A stretch of 64,000 nt of DNA from CATQHB01 sp965262595. Its GTDB lineage: Bacteria > Chloroflexota > Dehalococcoidia > Lucifugimonadales > UBA3495. The translations under genes and the position numbers were made by a program. The notes below the pieces were generated by a model. The model did not search any database, had not been told where the DNA came from, and saw only the letters and a list, made by a program, of their open reading frames with translations. The stretch covers positions 1,178,001 through 1,242,000 of the forward strand of contig OZ253548.1 of assembly GCA_965262595.1 (NCBI GenBank), read 5' to 3'. Numbering within the stretch: the first letter of the stretch is position 1; the number at the start of each line of letters is the position of its first letter. Below, piece by piece: positions 1-8,024 of the stretch.

Positions 1-253
1 GGTCGGAGGGCAGGGAATTCACGAACTCGGTCAGCAGGCGAGCCGGCACGGTAATCGCACCCTCCTCCTCGATCATCGCGCCAATCCAGGTGGTAATCGC
101 GATTTCCAAATTTGTGGCGGACAGCTTCAACATGGAACGGTCGGTTTCCAACAGAACGTTCTGGGTAATCGGCAGGGTCGCCCGACTGGCAACCGCCCGG
201 CTGACGATGGCCAAGCCGCGGCTCAAGTTCTCTTGCAAACACGACAATTTCAT
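1..253 (-). CDS. dnaN: DNA polymerase III beta sliding clamp, N-terminal part
   Basis: The reverse strand from the ATG at 253 reads MKLSCLQENLSRGLAIVSRA and continues with LPITQNVLLET and later TVPARLLTEFVNSLPSD, the classic first-domain sequence of the bacterial beta clamp. The clamp is a dimeric ring that tethers the replicative polymerase to DNA. Only the first 84 residues lie in the window; the rest runs off the left edge. The gene is transcribed leftwards, divergent from the AlaX gene. No dnaA lies upstream of it, although dnaA-dnaN is the common bacterial order. Confidence 0.93.
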   Translation of the reverse strand, partial: MKLSCLQENLSRGLAIVSRAVASRATLPITQNVLLETDRSMLKLSATNLEIAITTWIGAMIEEEGAITVPARLLTEFVNSLPSD

Positions 254-564
254 TTGTGACTCACCTGATTATTCAAGATTTTCAAGACTAAGAAAGCGTT
301 TGGGATCCAATTTCGCCACCACTTAAGGGGAAATAAGCAATGGTATTATGGCATTTATGCCGGGATAATTAAAGGCGATTAAGCGCAGTGTCTGTCGATT
401 GTCAAGGGCGACAGCTCACGGTGAGCCTGTCGAACCATATACCGGCCCTTTGGCAAGCTCAGGGTGAGGGGGATGCACCTGAACCGGGATAATTGAAAGA
501 CCCTGGATCAAGCGAGAAGAAGACCACAATCGCTTCAGGCCTTGCCCGGCGCGGCGGCTGAGTT
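254..564. other. Intergenic region with REP-like dispersed repeat
   Basis: No coding sequence is supported here. The stretch 406-505 contains 'gtgagcctgtcgaa' followed by 'ccggccctttggcaagctca', opposed relatives of the widespread 'cccttcgacaagctcaggg' type of bacterial intergenic repeat. It continues with 'gggatgcacctgaa' and 'gaaagaccc'. A second diverged copy with the same order of motifs sits at 6919-6982. 'ccgggataatt' also occurs twice, at about 360 and 485. Confidence 0.5.
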
Positions 565-573
565 TGCTATAAT
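565..573 (+). promoter_or_regulatory. Extended -10 promoter for alanyl-tRNA editing gene
   Basis: TGCTATAAT is a perfect extended -10 (TGnTATAAT), about 44 bases upstream of the ATG at 617. No convincing -35 is seen, which is usual for extended -10 promoters. The same TGC-prefixed hexamer precedes the Rrf2 and nusA genes. Confidence 0.55.
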
Positions 574-616
574 AAGCCCTCTGGTTGGCTAATCTTTAAT
601 TGAACATGGGGAACGT

Positions 617-1363
617 ATGACCGAGTTGCTTTTCCACTCCGATGCTTATCTGCAAGAGTTTACCGCGACGGTAACCGAGGTGGTGGACGGTGGCGTGATC
701 CTGGACCGCACCGCCTTCTATATTGGCGGCGGGGGCCAACCCGGCGATACCGGCACGTTGGCGGAAGGGGAACGGGAGTACGCCGTTAGCAAAGTAAGCC
801 GGGTTGATGGCAAGGTCGTTCATCAGATTGAAGGCGGGGTAAATGGCGAGGTAGAAGGCAGTCCTTCCGACCCGCTCCCCGGTGTGGGCGCAACGGTCAC
901 CGGCAAGATTGACTGGGAACATCGCTACCGGCTGATGCGGACACATACGGCATTGCACATCCTGTGCGGCGTGGTATGGCGGGACTATGGCGCCAAGGTC
1001 ACCGGCGGCGATATGCGGCCCGGCGAGGCGCGGATGGACTTTGAACTGGAGCAAATGAGCGCCGAGTTCGCCCAGGATGTGGAAGCAAAGGTTAATGCCG
1101 AAGTGAGCGCCGCCCGAGACGTTCAGGTCAATAATTTAAGCCGGATTGAAGCGGAGCAGGTTCCCGACCTGATTCGGACCAAGATTAATCTGCTGCCCCC
1201 CAACATTCAGGAGATACGCACCATTGATATCGTCGGACTGGACTTGCAGGCCGACGGGGGGACTCACGTAGCTAACACCTCCGAAGTAGGGACGATAAAG
1301 GTAATAAGACACGAGAGTAAAGGCAGGATAAATAAACGCCTGCGTATTGCCCTGGCGGACTAG
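617..1363 (+). CDS. AlaX-type alanyl-tRNA editing hydrolase
   Basis: A 248-residue stand-alone relative of the alanyl-tRNA synthetase editing domain, expected to hydrolyse mischarged Ser-tRNA(Ala) or Gly-tRNA(Ala). The N-terminal part holds the glycine-rich FYIGGGGQPGDTG motif, the zinc motif HTALH is at about residues 110-114, and the second metal motif DGGTH is at about 213-217. The metal-binding Cys of the usual CxxxH second motif is Asp here. The start ATG follows 'ggggaacgt'. It is followed by a macrodomain gene and faces away from dnaN. Family assignment is secure; substrate preference is inferred. Confidence 0.88.
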   Translation: MTELLFHSDAYLQEFTATVTEVVDGGVILDRTAFYIGGGGQPGDTGTLAEGEREYAVSKVSRVDGKVVHQIEGGVNGEVEGSPSDPLPGVGATVTGKIDWEHRYRLMRTHTALHILCGVVWRDYGAKVTGGDMRPGEARMDFELEQMSAEFAQDVEAKVNAEVSAARDVQVNNLSRIEAEQVPDLIRTKINLLPPNIQEIRTIDIVGLDLQADGGTHVANTSEVGTIKVIRHESKGRINKRLRIALAD

Positions 1364-1415
1364 AGCGGGGGCGTATTAACTTGTTCCACCGCAGCGAGCC
1401 AGGGCCACAATCGCG

Positions 1416-1460
1416 CCGGAACGTACTATGCCGGAACGTACTACGTTGGAACTTACTATG
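1416..1460. repeat. 15-bp imperfect tandem repeat, three copies
   Basis: Three adjacent 15-base units, 'ccggaacgtactatg', 'ccggaacgtactacg' and 'ttggaacttactatg', cover the beginning of the macrodomain reading frame. They create two alternative in-frame ATG codons (1428 and 1458). Confidence 0.7.
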
Positions 1461-1991
1461 CTGGAAAGCATCCGAATAGTGCAAGGGGATATAACTCAGC
1501 AGGTGGTGGATGCAATTGTCAACGCCGGCAACAACCCCCTGCTGGGCGGCGGCGGTGTTGACGGAGCAATTCACCGGGCCGCCGGACCGGGACTGCTGGC
1601 CGAGTGCCGCGGATTAGGCAACTGTGAGACCGGCGAGGCCAAGATTACCAAAGGCTATAACCTACCGGCCAAGTGGGTTATTCACACGGTCGGCCCTATA
1701 TGGGGCGGCGGTAATAACCATGAAGCTGAACTACTGGCCCGGTGTTACCATAGCTGCCTCGTCCTGGCCGGGCAGCACGACGTAAAAACCATCGCCTTCC
1801 CGGCAATCAGCGCCGGGGCGTACGGCTTTCCCCCGGAGCAGGCGGCCCGTATCGCCGTAACCGAAACGCAGGACTTTCTCGAATCCAGTTCATCCAATCT
1901 TTTTATAGATGAGGTCACTTTTGTCTGCTTCTCCGCTGAAGGGTACCGCTGCTACCGGAAAAGGCTGGAATCGGCTTTGGGAAGCGCCTAG
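1458..1991 (+). CDS. Macrodomain protein (ADP-ribose / O-acetyl-ADP-ribose hydrolase family)
   Basis: About 177 residues forming a single macrodomain of the YmdB/MacroD type. Visible hallmarks are the start IRIVQGDIT, the ligand loop VNAGNNPLLGGGGVDGAIH, VIHTVGPIW and the distal phosphate loop ISAGAYGFP. Such proteins remove ADP-ribose from proteins or deacetylate O-acetyl-ADP-ribose. I place the start at ATG 1458 because the domain begins immediately after it. An in-frame ATG at 1428 would add ten residues encoded by the tandem repeat. Neither has a clear ribosome-binding site. Confidence 0.9.
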   Translation: MLESIRIVQGDITQQVVDAIVNAGNNPLLGGGGVDGAIHRAAGPGLLAECRGLGNCETGEAKITKGYNLPAKWVIHTVGPIWGGGNNHEAELLARCYHSCLVLAGQHDVKTIAFPAISAGAYGFPPEQAARIAVTETQDFLESSSSNLFIDEVTFVCFSAEGYRCYRKRLESALGSA

Positions 1992-2051
1992 TCCGATGCA
2001 CTTGCACTCGATCGGCAAATGCTCGCGGCCAGCAAGGATATGGGTTTAAGC

Positions 2052-4100
2052 ATGGTCAAGACCATAGTTGGCATCGACGTTGGCGGCACTTTCACCGACA
2101 TAGCCATTCTGCAAGACGGCAAGCTCACGATTCACAAACTGCCCTCCACACCGGCGGACCCGGCGGAGGGAGTTAGGAGCGGGATCGCCGAAATCAACGT
2201 GGGCGACGCGGAGTATGTCCACGGCTCCACCGTAGCCACCAATGCCCTGCTGGAGGGCAAGGGGGGACGCACCGCCCTGGTGACAACGCTGGGATTTGAG
2301 GATGTCCTGGAAATTGGCCGGCAGAGCCGCTCCGATCTCTACGACCTCAACCTGGAACGCCCCCCGGCCCTCGCCCCGCGGGAGTTGCGTTTCGGCCTGC
2401 CGGAGCGGGTGGACTATACCGGGGCTATCCTGGAGGACCTGACGCCGGCAGCAATCGAAACTCTAGTCGCGCGGCTACAGGAAGCCCGAGTGGACGGAGT
2501 CGCCGTGTGCTTCCTTTTTTCCTTCCTTAACCCCCTTCATGAGGAAATGCTGCTGGAATCCCTGCGCCGGATGCCCAACCCGCCCTTTATCTCCATTTCC
2601 AGTCAAGTTATACCGGAGTTCCGGGAATACGAACGCACCAGTACGGTAGTAATGAACTCCTACGTTGGGCCGGTAATGGCCCGATACTTGAATGAGCTGG
2701 AGAATTCGCTGGGTTCGGAGCTGCGGGTTATGCAGTCCTCTGGCGGCAGCATCACCGCCCGCATGGCCGCCGAGCAGCCGGTAAGGACCGTGCTGAGCGG
2801 CCCGGCCGGGGGCGTGGTTGGGGCGTTCCACACCGGAGTCGTCGCTGGATACCCCGACTTGATTACCCTGGACATGGGGGGCACCTCCACCGACGTTTCC
2901 CTCTGCCCCGGACGAATTAAAGAGACTACCTCGGCCACCCTGGGGGGCTATCCCATCAGTGTGCCAATGATCGAAATTCACACCGTGGGCGCCGGAGGCG
3001 GCTCCATCGCCCGGATTGACGCCGGCGGAGCATTGGTAGTGGGCCCGGAATCCGCCGGAGCGGACCCGGGGCCGGCTTGTTACGGCAAAGGCGACCGCAT
3101 AACCGTTACCGATGCCAATCTGGTTTTGGGCCGTTTACGCCCGGCTCAGTTCCTGGGGGGCCGACTGCCACTGGACAAACCGCGGGCAGAGCAAGTCATT
3201 TCCGGCTTGGCGGCGCAAATCGGATCCGGAGTTCAAGAAACCGCCCTGGGAATTATCCGGGTGGTTAACGCCAATATGGAGCGGGCCATTCGTACTATTT
3301 CCCTGGAGCGGGGCTACGACCCGCGACGATTTACCCTGATACCCTTCGGCGGGGCCGGGCCGATGCATTGTTGCGAGCTGGCGCAAGAACTCGGTATCCC
3401 GCGGGTGCTGGCGCCAACCCACCCCGGTATTCTGTCCGCGTTGGGCGTCGCCATCGCCAATGTGGTCAAGGACTATTCGCGGACTGTGATGCTGCGGGGC
3501 GGTGAAATTGACCGGCAGCGGCTGGAGGAAGAGTTCCACGGGATGGAAAACCGGGCTCGGGGGGAATTGCGACAGGAAGGACTGCCGGTGGATCGCATGA
3601 CCGCCCACCGGTTCCTTGACGCCCGCTACGTGGGCCAATCCTTTGAGTTGACTATCGACTATCCGGCGCCATCCTCCCGCCGTTCCGACCTGCAACGGGC
3701 CATCGCCAATCGCTTTTACCAGGCACATTTGCAGCGGTTTGGCTACGCCGACCGAATGGAGGCAGTGGAGATAGTTAACCTCCGTCTCAAGCTGGAACTT
3801 GAAGTCGAAAAGCCCAGTCCTCGTTTAGAAAACAGCCTGGAAGATACCGGGCCGCAACCAGGGCAATCATCCAGCTCAAAATCAGAGTCCGACGCGTCGG
3901 CAGCGTTTATTGAAGAGGCCGAGGTGGTGTTCCGAGAGGGAGTTTTGACCACCGGGTTGTATCAACGGGAGCGACTGATGCCCGGCAATCGCATCGACGG
4001 TCCGGCCCTAATGTTGCAGTTGGACACTACGATAGTAGTGCCGCCGGGCTGGGGCGGCGTTGTTGACCCCTTTGGCAACCTGATTCTGGAGCCGCTATAA
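2052..4100 (+). CDS. hyuA: Hydantoinase/oxoprolinase subunit A family protein
   Basis: About 682 residues of the HyuA/OPLAH-N family, ATP-dependent enzymes that open cyclic amides such as N-methylhydantoin or 5-oxoproline together with subunit B. The ATPase-fold signatures GIDVGGTFTD (N-terminus), LDMGGTSTDVS and TVGAGGGSIARIDAGG are present, as is GPESAGADPGPACYG. In-frame ATGs lie at 2019, 2040 and 2052. I choose 2052 because the family starts directly before the first phosphate loop; AAGGA at 2034-2038 lies just upstream. HyuB is encoded 1.1 kb downstream with a PIG-L deacetylase in between. The true substrate cannot be read from sequence. Confidence 0.9.
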   Translation: MVKTIVGIDVGGTFTDIAILQDGKLTIHKLPSTPADPAEGVRSGIAEINVGDAEYVHGSTVATNALLEGKGGRTALVTTLGFEDVLEIGRQSRSDLYDLNLERPPALAPRELRFGLPERVDYTGAILEDLTPAAIETLVARLQEARVDGVAVCFLFSFLNPLHEEMLLESLRRMPNPPFISISSQVIPEFREYERTSTVVMNSYVGPVMARYLNELENSLGSELRVMQSSGGSITARMAAEQPVRTVLSGPAGGVVGAFHTGVVAGYPDLITLDMGGTSTDVSLCPGRIKETTSATLGGYPISVPMIEIHTVGAGGGSIARIDAGGALVVGPESAGADPGPACYGKGDRITVTDANLVLGRLRPAQFLGGRLPLDKPRAEQVISGLAAQIGSGVQETALGIIRVVNANMERAIRTISLERGYDPRRFTLIPFGGAGPMHCCELAQELGIPRVLAPTHPGILSALGVAIANVVKDYSRTVMLRGGEIDRQRLEEEFHGMENRARGELRQEGLPVDRMTAHRFLDARYVGQSFELTIDYPAPSSRRSDLQRAIANRFYQAHLQRFGYADRMEAVEIVNLRLKLELEVEKPSPRLENSLEDTGPQPGQSSSSKSESDASAAFIEEAEVVFREGVLTTGLYQRERLMPGNRIDGPALMLQLDTTIVVPPGWGGVVDPFGNLILEPL

Positions 4101-4217
4101 GCCTGGAAGCTTGCCCCGAACCCTGGCATAAAATCCAACTCAGTAAATTACCCAAAGAAAAAAGAAAATAGCAGTCACACTTGCAAAATCAATAACAACC
4201 CAAGGAGTTAAAGCCCC

Positions 4218-5108
4218 ATGCCCGCAACAACTCACGATCTGGCCCACCTAACCTTACTAGCCGTGTTTGCTCACCCGGACGATGAGGGTTTTGGCAGCGG
4301 CGGAATGTTGGCGATGCTGGCAGCCCGGGGCGCCCGCTTAACCCTGGTTTGCGCTACCAACGGAGACGTGGGGGAAATAAGCGACCCGTCCCTGGCTACG
4401 CCGGAAAACCTGGCCGAGGTTCGACAGCAGGAGTTGCGCAATGCAATGGACGTAACCGGCGTGAAGGATGTGCGCTTTCTCAACTACCGCGATTCGGGGA
4501 TGGCAGGCACCGACGACAACAACCACCCGGATTCCCTGAATCAAGCGGATGACGACCGGGCGGTGAAGCAGCTGGTGGAAATCATCCGAGAGGTACGGCC
4601 GGACGTGATAATCACGCACGACCCGTCCGGCGGTTACGGGCACCCCGACCATCGGGCGGTGTGTCGGTACACTACGTCAGCTTACGAACTGGCCGGAGAC
4701 GGGAACGCCAACCCGGAGGGGCTTTCACCGGAGCAGCAATCCTCGAATCCCTCGAATCCCTGGACTCCCCGGTTGCTCTACTACGTTTGCTTTCCGCGCA
4801 GCAATTTCCAGCGAATGTGGCGGCAGATGGTGGAACTGAACATTACCCCGCCCTTTGCCAGCCAGGACCTGGATTTGGTGGGGACGCCGGACGACGAGGT
4901 TACCACTACGTTGGACGTCAGTGAATACGTGGATACCAAGATAGCTTCGTTGAATTGCCACCGTACCCAAATCGACCCCAGCGGCCCCTTTTCCCAACTG
5001 CCCGAGGAAATGATGCGGGAAAGTATGGGAACTGAGTACTACACGCTGGCGCTGCCCGAAAATAGCCCGGCCGAGGCTGACTTACTGGCCGGGCTTTTGC
5101 GGTCGTAG
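4218..5108 (+). CDS. PIG-L/LmbE-family deacetylase
   Basis: A 296-residue zinc-dependent N-deacetylase of the GlcNAc-PI de-N-acetylase family. The metal motif AHPDDE is at residues 18-23, and a second metal-binding histidine lies in GGYGHPDHRAV. The start ATG is preceded by 'aaggag' with normal spacing. Family members deacetylate GlcNAc-inositol, bacillithiol or mycothiol precursors, diacetylchitobiose, or act as amidases on conjugates. Its position between hyuA and hyuB suggests a catabolic role on an N-acylated or amide substrate; that is inference. Confidence 0.9.
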   Translation: MPATTHDLAHLTLLAVFAHPDDEGFGSGGMLAMLAARGARLTLVCATNGDVGEISDPSLATPENLAEVRQQELRNAMDVTGVKDVRFLNYRDSGMAGTDDNNHPDSLNQADDDRAVKQLVEIIREVRPDVIITHDPSGGYGHPDHRAVCRYTTSAYELAGDGNANPEGLSPEQQSSNPSNPWTPRLLYYVCFPRSNFQRMWRQMVELNITPPFASQDLDLVGTPDDEVTTTLDVSEYVDTKIASLNCHRTQIDPSGPFSQLPEEMMRESMGTEYYTLALPENSPAEADLLAGLLRS

Positions 5109-5206
5109 CGCTTTGTTCAGCATTCTTTGAGCAACCTACAACATTAGGCCATACATACGATACATCCATGGTTGATAAGCTAATCTGAAAGCAATCAGAG
5201 GTGGCA

Positions 5207-6799
5207 ATGGCGGTTGACCCGATAAGTCTGGAAGTCTTCAAGAATATGTTCATTTCGGTGTCCGAGGAGATGGGAGTTGCCCTGCTGCGCACCGCCTACT
5301 CTTCCAACATCAAGGAACGGAGAGACTTTTCTTGCGCCATTTTCGACCCCGACGGCCAGATGGTAGCCCAGGCGGCGCACCAGCCGGTGCATTTGGGCGC
5401 CATGCCTGCCTCGGTCAAGGCGGCCCTGGACACTTTTCCCGGCGCCCTGCGGCCCGGCGATATGGTAATTCTGAACGACCCCTACCTGGGGGGAACCCAC
5501 CTGCCGGACATTACCCTGGTTGCTCCGGTTTATGCCGACCAGGACGGAGAAAAATGCCTGGTCGGGTTTGTGTCCAATAGAGGCCACCACGCCGACGTGG
5601 GCGGTATGACCCCCGGCTCGCTGCCCCTGTCCACCGAGTTATACCAGGAGGGGCTGATACTGCCGCCGCTTAAGCTGGCGCGAGGGGGACGGCTCAACCA
5701 GGAAATAATCCAGCTCATCTGTCGCAACTCCCGAACACCGGAAGAACGGCGCGGTGACCTGTCGGCCCAGATTGCTTCGGTCCGGGTTGGGGAGCGTCGG
5801 CTTAAAGAAGTGGTGGAACGCTACGGAGTCGGCGATACTCAGGAGCATATGTCGGCTCTGCTGGACTATTCGGAAAGGGTAACCCGCCAGGCCATCGCCA
5901 ATATTCCGGACGGCGTTTACCGCGTCCTGGACTACATGGACGACGACGGTCTAACCGAAGAGCCGGTTCCCATCGCCGTGGCGATTACCGTTGACGGCGA
6001 CCGGATGACTATTGATTTCACCGGAACATCGCCCCAGCGTCCGGGGTGCATCAACGCTCCCCAGGCGGTTACCGTGTCGGCCAGCCTTTATATGGTGCGC
6101 TGCGTGGTCGGCCCCGACGCGCCGGCAAACCAGGGATGCCTGCGCCCGGTAAACATCATCACTCCCCGGGGAACGCTGGTGAACCCGGAACCACAGCACG
6201 GAGTGGCCGGCGGCAACGTAGAAACTTCCCAGCGCATAACCGACGTGCTGTTCGCGGCCATGGCCCAGGCTTTGCCCCAGTTAATACCGGCGGCCAGTCA
6301 GGGCACGATGAACAACCTGCTGATCGGGGGCCACGACCTGGCGCGGGAAAAGCCTTTCGTGTATTACGAAACCATCGGCGGCGGTATGGGCGGGCGGCCA
6401 ACCAAAGACGGAATCTCCGGCATCCACACCCACATGACCAACACGATGAACACTCCTATCGAAGCGCTGGAGTTTGCCTTTCCGTTGCGACTACAGCGGT
6501 ATGCCCTGCGGCCCGGTTCCGGCGGCGACGGCAAGTATCAGGGTGGAGACGGCCTGATAAGGGATGTGGAGTTCCTGAGTCCGGCCCGGGTAACCATACT
6601 GTCCGAGCGGCGAAAATTCAGACCCCAGGGATTCCACGGCGGACACCACGGGCAGACCGGGGAGAACGTGCTGCTGAAGGGCGGCTACGAGGAAATCCAC
6701 CTGGCCGGCAAGGAGACCCTGGACGTGGAACCCGGTGATGTGCTGAGTATCCGTACACCAGGCGGAGGCGGTTGGGGCGAACCGAAAGACCGGGAATAG
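5207..6799 (+). CDS. hyuB: Hydantoinase/oxoprolinase subunit B family protein
   Basis: About 530 residues of the HyuB/OPLAH-C family, the partner of HyuA in ATP-dependent amide-ring opening. It begins DPISLEVFKNMFISVSEEMG and carries family motifs NDPYLGGTHLPDI, FVSNRGHHADVGG, MTIDFTGTSPQRPG, VAGGNVETSQR, and near the end RPGSGGDGKYQGGDGLIRD and TPGGGGWGEP. A GTG at 5201 is in frame, but 'gaggtgg' is better read as the Shine-Dalgarno of ATG 5207. It lies 98 bases after the PIG-L gene and probably in one transcription unit with it. Confidence 0.92.
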   Translation: MAVDPISLEVFKNMFISVSEEMGVALLRTAYSSNIKERRDFSCAIFDPDGQMVAQAAHQPVHLGAMPASVKAALDTFPGALRPGDMVILNDPYLGGTHLPDITLVAPVYADQDGEKCLVGFVSNRGHHADVGGMTPGSLPLSTELYQEGLILPPLKLARGGRLNQEIIQLICRNSRTPEERRGDLSAQIASVRVGERRLKEVVERYGVGDTQEHMSALLDYSERVTRQAIANIPDGVYRVLDYMDDDGLTEEPVPIAVAITVDGDRMTIDFTGTSPQRPGCINAPQAVTVSASLYMVRCVVGPDAPANQGCLRPVNIITPRGTLVNPEPQHGVAGGNVETSQRITDVLFAAMAQALPQLIPAASQGTMNNLLIGGHDLAREKPFVYYETIGGGMGGRPTKDGISGIHTHMTNTMNTPIEALEFAFPLRLQRYALRPGSGGDGKYQGGDGLIRDVEFLSPARVTILSERRKFRPQGFHGGHHGQTGENVLLKGGYEEIHLAGKETLDVEPGDVLSIRTPGGGGWGEPKDRE

Positions 6800-6918
6800 C
6801 CGGGAGCTATGGCGGCAATAAGAACGGAACCTGCTTTGTCGAACAACGTGGGCAATCGGCCAGGAACTGTCAATTATCAAGGGGAATCCGCGCATTGTGA
6901 GCCCGTATTACTACAAAC

Positions 6919-6982
6919 CTGCCCTTCGACAGGCACCGGGTAAGCCGGGATACACCTGAAGAAGGATTTTCGAAAGACCTTA
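6919..6982. repeat. Second copy of REP-like dispersed repeat
   Basis: 'cctgcccttcgacaggcacc', then 'gggatacacctgaa' and 'cgaaagacctt', reproduce the order of motifs in the 406-505 element with substitutions. It lies in the 290-base gap between hyuB and the next small gene. A shorter remnant ('taccggcccttcgacaacct') is at 40366-40386. Confidence 0.5.
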
Positions 6983-6999
6983 GGCCGCCGTTAATGGCA

Positions 7000-7028
7000 T
7001 TGACAACCCGGTGCCGATGGTGTAATTC
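7000..7028 (+). promoter_or_regulatory. Possible promoter for small conserved-looking gene
   Basis: A perfect TTGACA at 7000-7005 is followed after 17 bases by TAATTC, with TATATT slightly further down. The -10 is weak, so this is tentative. It sits about 60 bases before the ATG at 7089. Confidence 0.35.
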
Positions 7029-7088
7029 TATATTGTGAGCGATGGCCCGGCGTTGCGGGCTGCATTCTTTGGTATGGAGGAGGAGATT

Positions 7089-7337
7089 ATGCCCGATGTT
7101 TTTTACGTTAGGCCCAGCAATTTCCTGTCCGACTCCCGTGACAAGACCATAATTACGGGGGATTCGGAGGAAGAGGTTCTGGAGAAAACGTACAGCTACT
7201 TGCGAACCCCCGAGTCAAAGGAACGCTATCCTTCAGTAACCGATCCTCTGGAACTGGAAAATAATATCCGCAGATGCATTTTCAAGAAGGGCGCCAAAGT
7301 ATTCGGTACGCGCGCTCCGGAAGAACACCCGAGTTAG
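7089..7337 (+). CDS. Small hypothetical protein, 82 aa
   Basis: A compact soluble protein starting MPDVFYVRPSNFLSDSRDKT, with no family I recognise. It contains a probable short helix (EEEVLEKTYSYLRTPESKERY) and a basic C-terminal third (NNIRRCIFKKGAKVFG). Upstream in-frame codons exist, but the strong 'ggaggagg' directly before ATG 7089 decides this start. It is transcribed alone, between a possible promoter and a terminator hairpin 46 bases after its stop, which supports its being a real gene. Confidence 0.65.
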   Translation: MPDVFYVRPSNFLSDSRDKTIITGDSEEEVLEKTYSYLRTPESKERYPSVTDPLELENNIRRCIFKKGAKVFGTRAPEEHPS

Positions 7338-7383
7338 AGCGATACGTTTTCCACCGGTCGAGTTCGTAGAGATATATAAAATA

Positions 7384-7410
7384 AAGCCCCGGCTGTTTGA
7401 GCCGGGGCTT
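7384..7410 (+). terminator. Rho-independent-like terminator hairpin
   Basis: AAGCCCCGGC-TGTTTGA-GCCGGGGCTT is a perfect 10-bp stem with a 7-base loop. It separates the small plus-strand gene from the convergent minus-strand Lin0512 gene. The 3' side lacks a full T run, while the other strand has 'ttattttat' after the stem, so it may act in both directions. Confidence 0.75.
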
Positions 7411-7580
7411 ACGCTTTGTTCGAGTTTCCAGTTTCACGCCCTTGATCGTTCCCAGACCCAACTCCCCGCAAACCGCAACCGGACCTAGGGCATTGTCTGC
7501 ACCTGCCACCCGTATTAACGCCCGCGTCAAGGCAATTTGAGGAATCTATCCAAACGGAAGGACGACCCAACTGACTTGGG

Positions 7581-7925
7581 CTAGTTACCGTCGTCGAAGC
7601 TGACAATCACAATGGCATTGACTACCAAAGTTCCGTCGGTACCATCTTCATTCAGTACCTCCAACCCGCCATGAACCACATTGATGTAGCCGGTTCCATG
7701 GGGCAGCGTGGCGACGACCGCATCGCCATCAACGGCCTCAGGCTTGGGCACGCCGATGGTCACGTCCACCCGCATGTCGTCAGCCGTCTTGCCCAACAGC
7801 CGCTGGAAACCCAGGCTGCTATGGTGCAAGGCATCAAAGACGGCCCGCTTGGCAGCATTGGTGTAGTCCAGCCCATGAACGTCCACGCCCATTCCCATTT
7901 CGGTGATACATTTTACCAGAGCCAT
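7581..7925 (-). CDS. Lin0512-family protein
   Basis: A 114-residue protein beginning MALVKCITEMGMGVDVHG and containing AAKRAVFDALHHSSLGF and VDVTIGVPKPEAVD. This pattern matches the small Lin0512 family of unknown function, which occurs in many bacteria as a single domain. The ATG is preceded on its strand by 'gggaggtacc', a good ribosome-binding site. It is the first gene of a minus-strand block with fumarase upstream on the same strand (99-base gap). No catalytic site is known for the family. Confidence 0.75.
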   Translation of the reverse strand: MALVKCITEMGMGVDVHGLDYTNAAKRAVFDALHHSSLGFQRLLGKTADDMRVDVTIGVPKPEAVDGDAVVATLPHGTGYINVVHGGLEVLNEDGTDGTLVVNAIVIVSFDDGN

Positions 7926-8024
7926 AACTTGGTACCTCCCTATTTTCGCTGAGTTGCCGAGATAGTCCGGATTTCGGTAATTCTGAATCCTTTAGCCTAT
8001 CGTCCAGCCATTTCTCGCTGGCCT

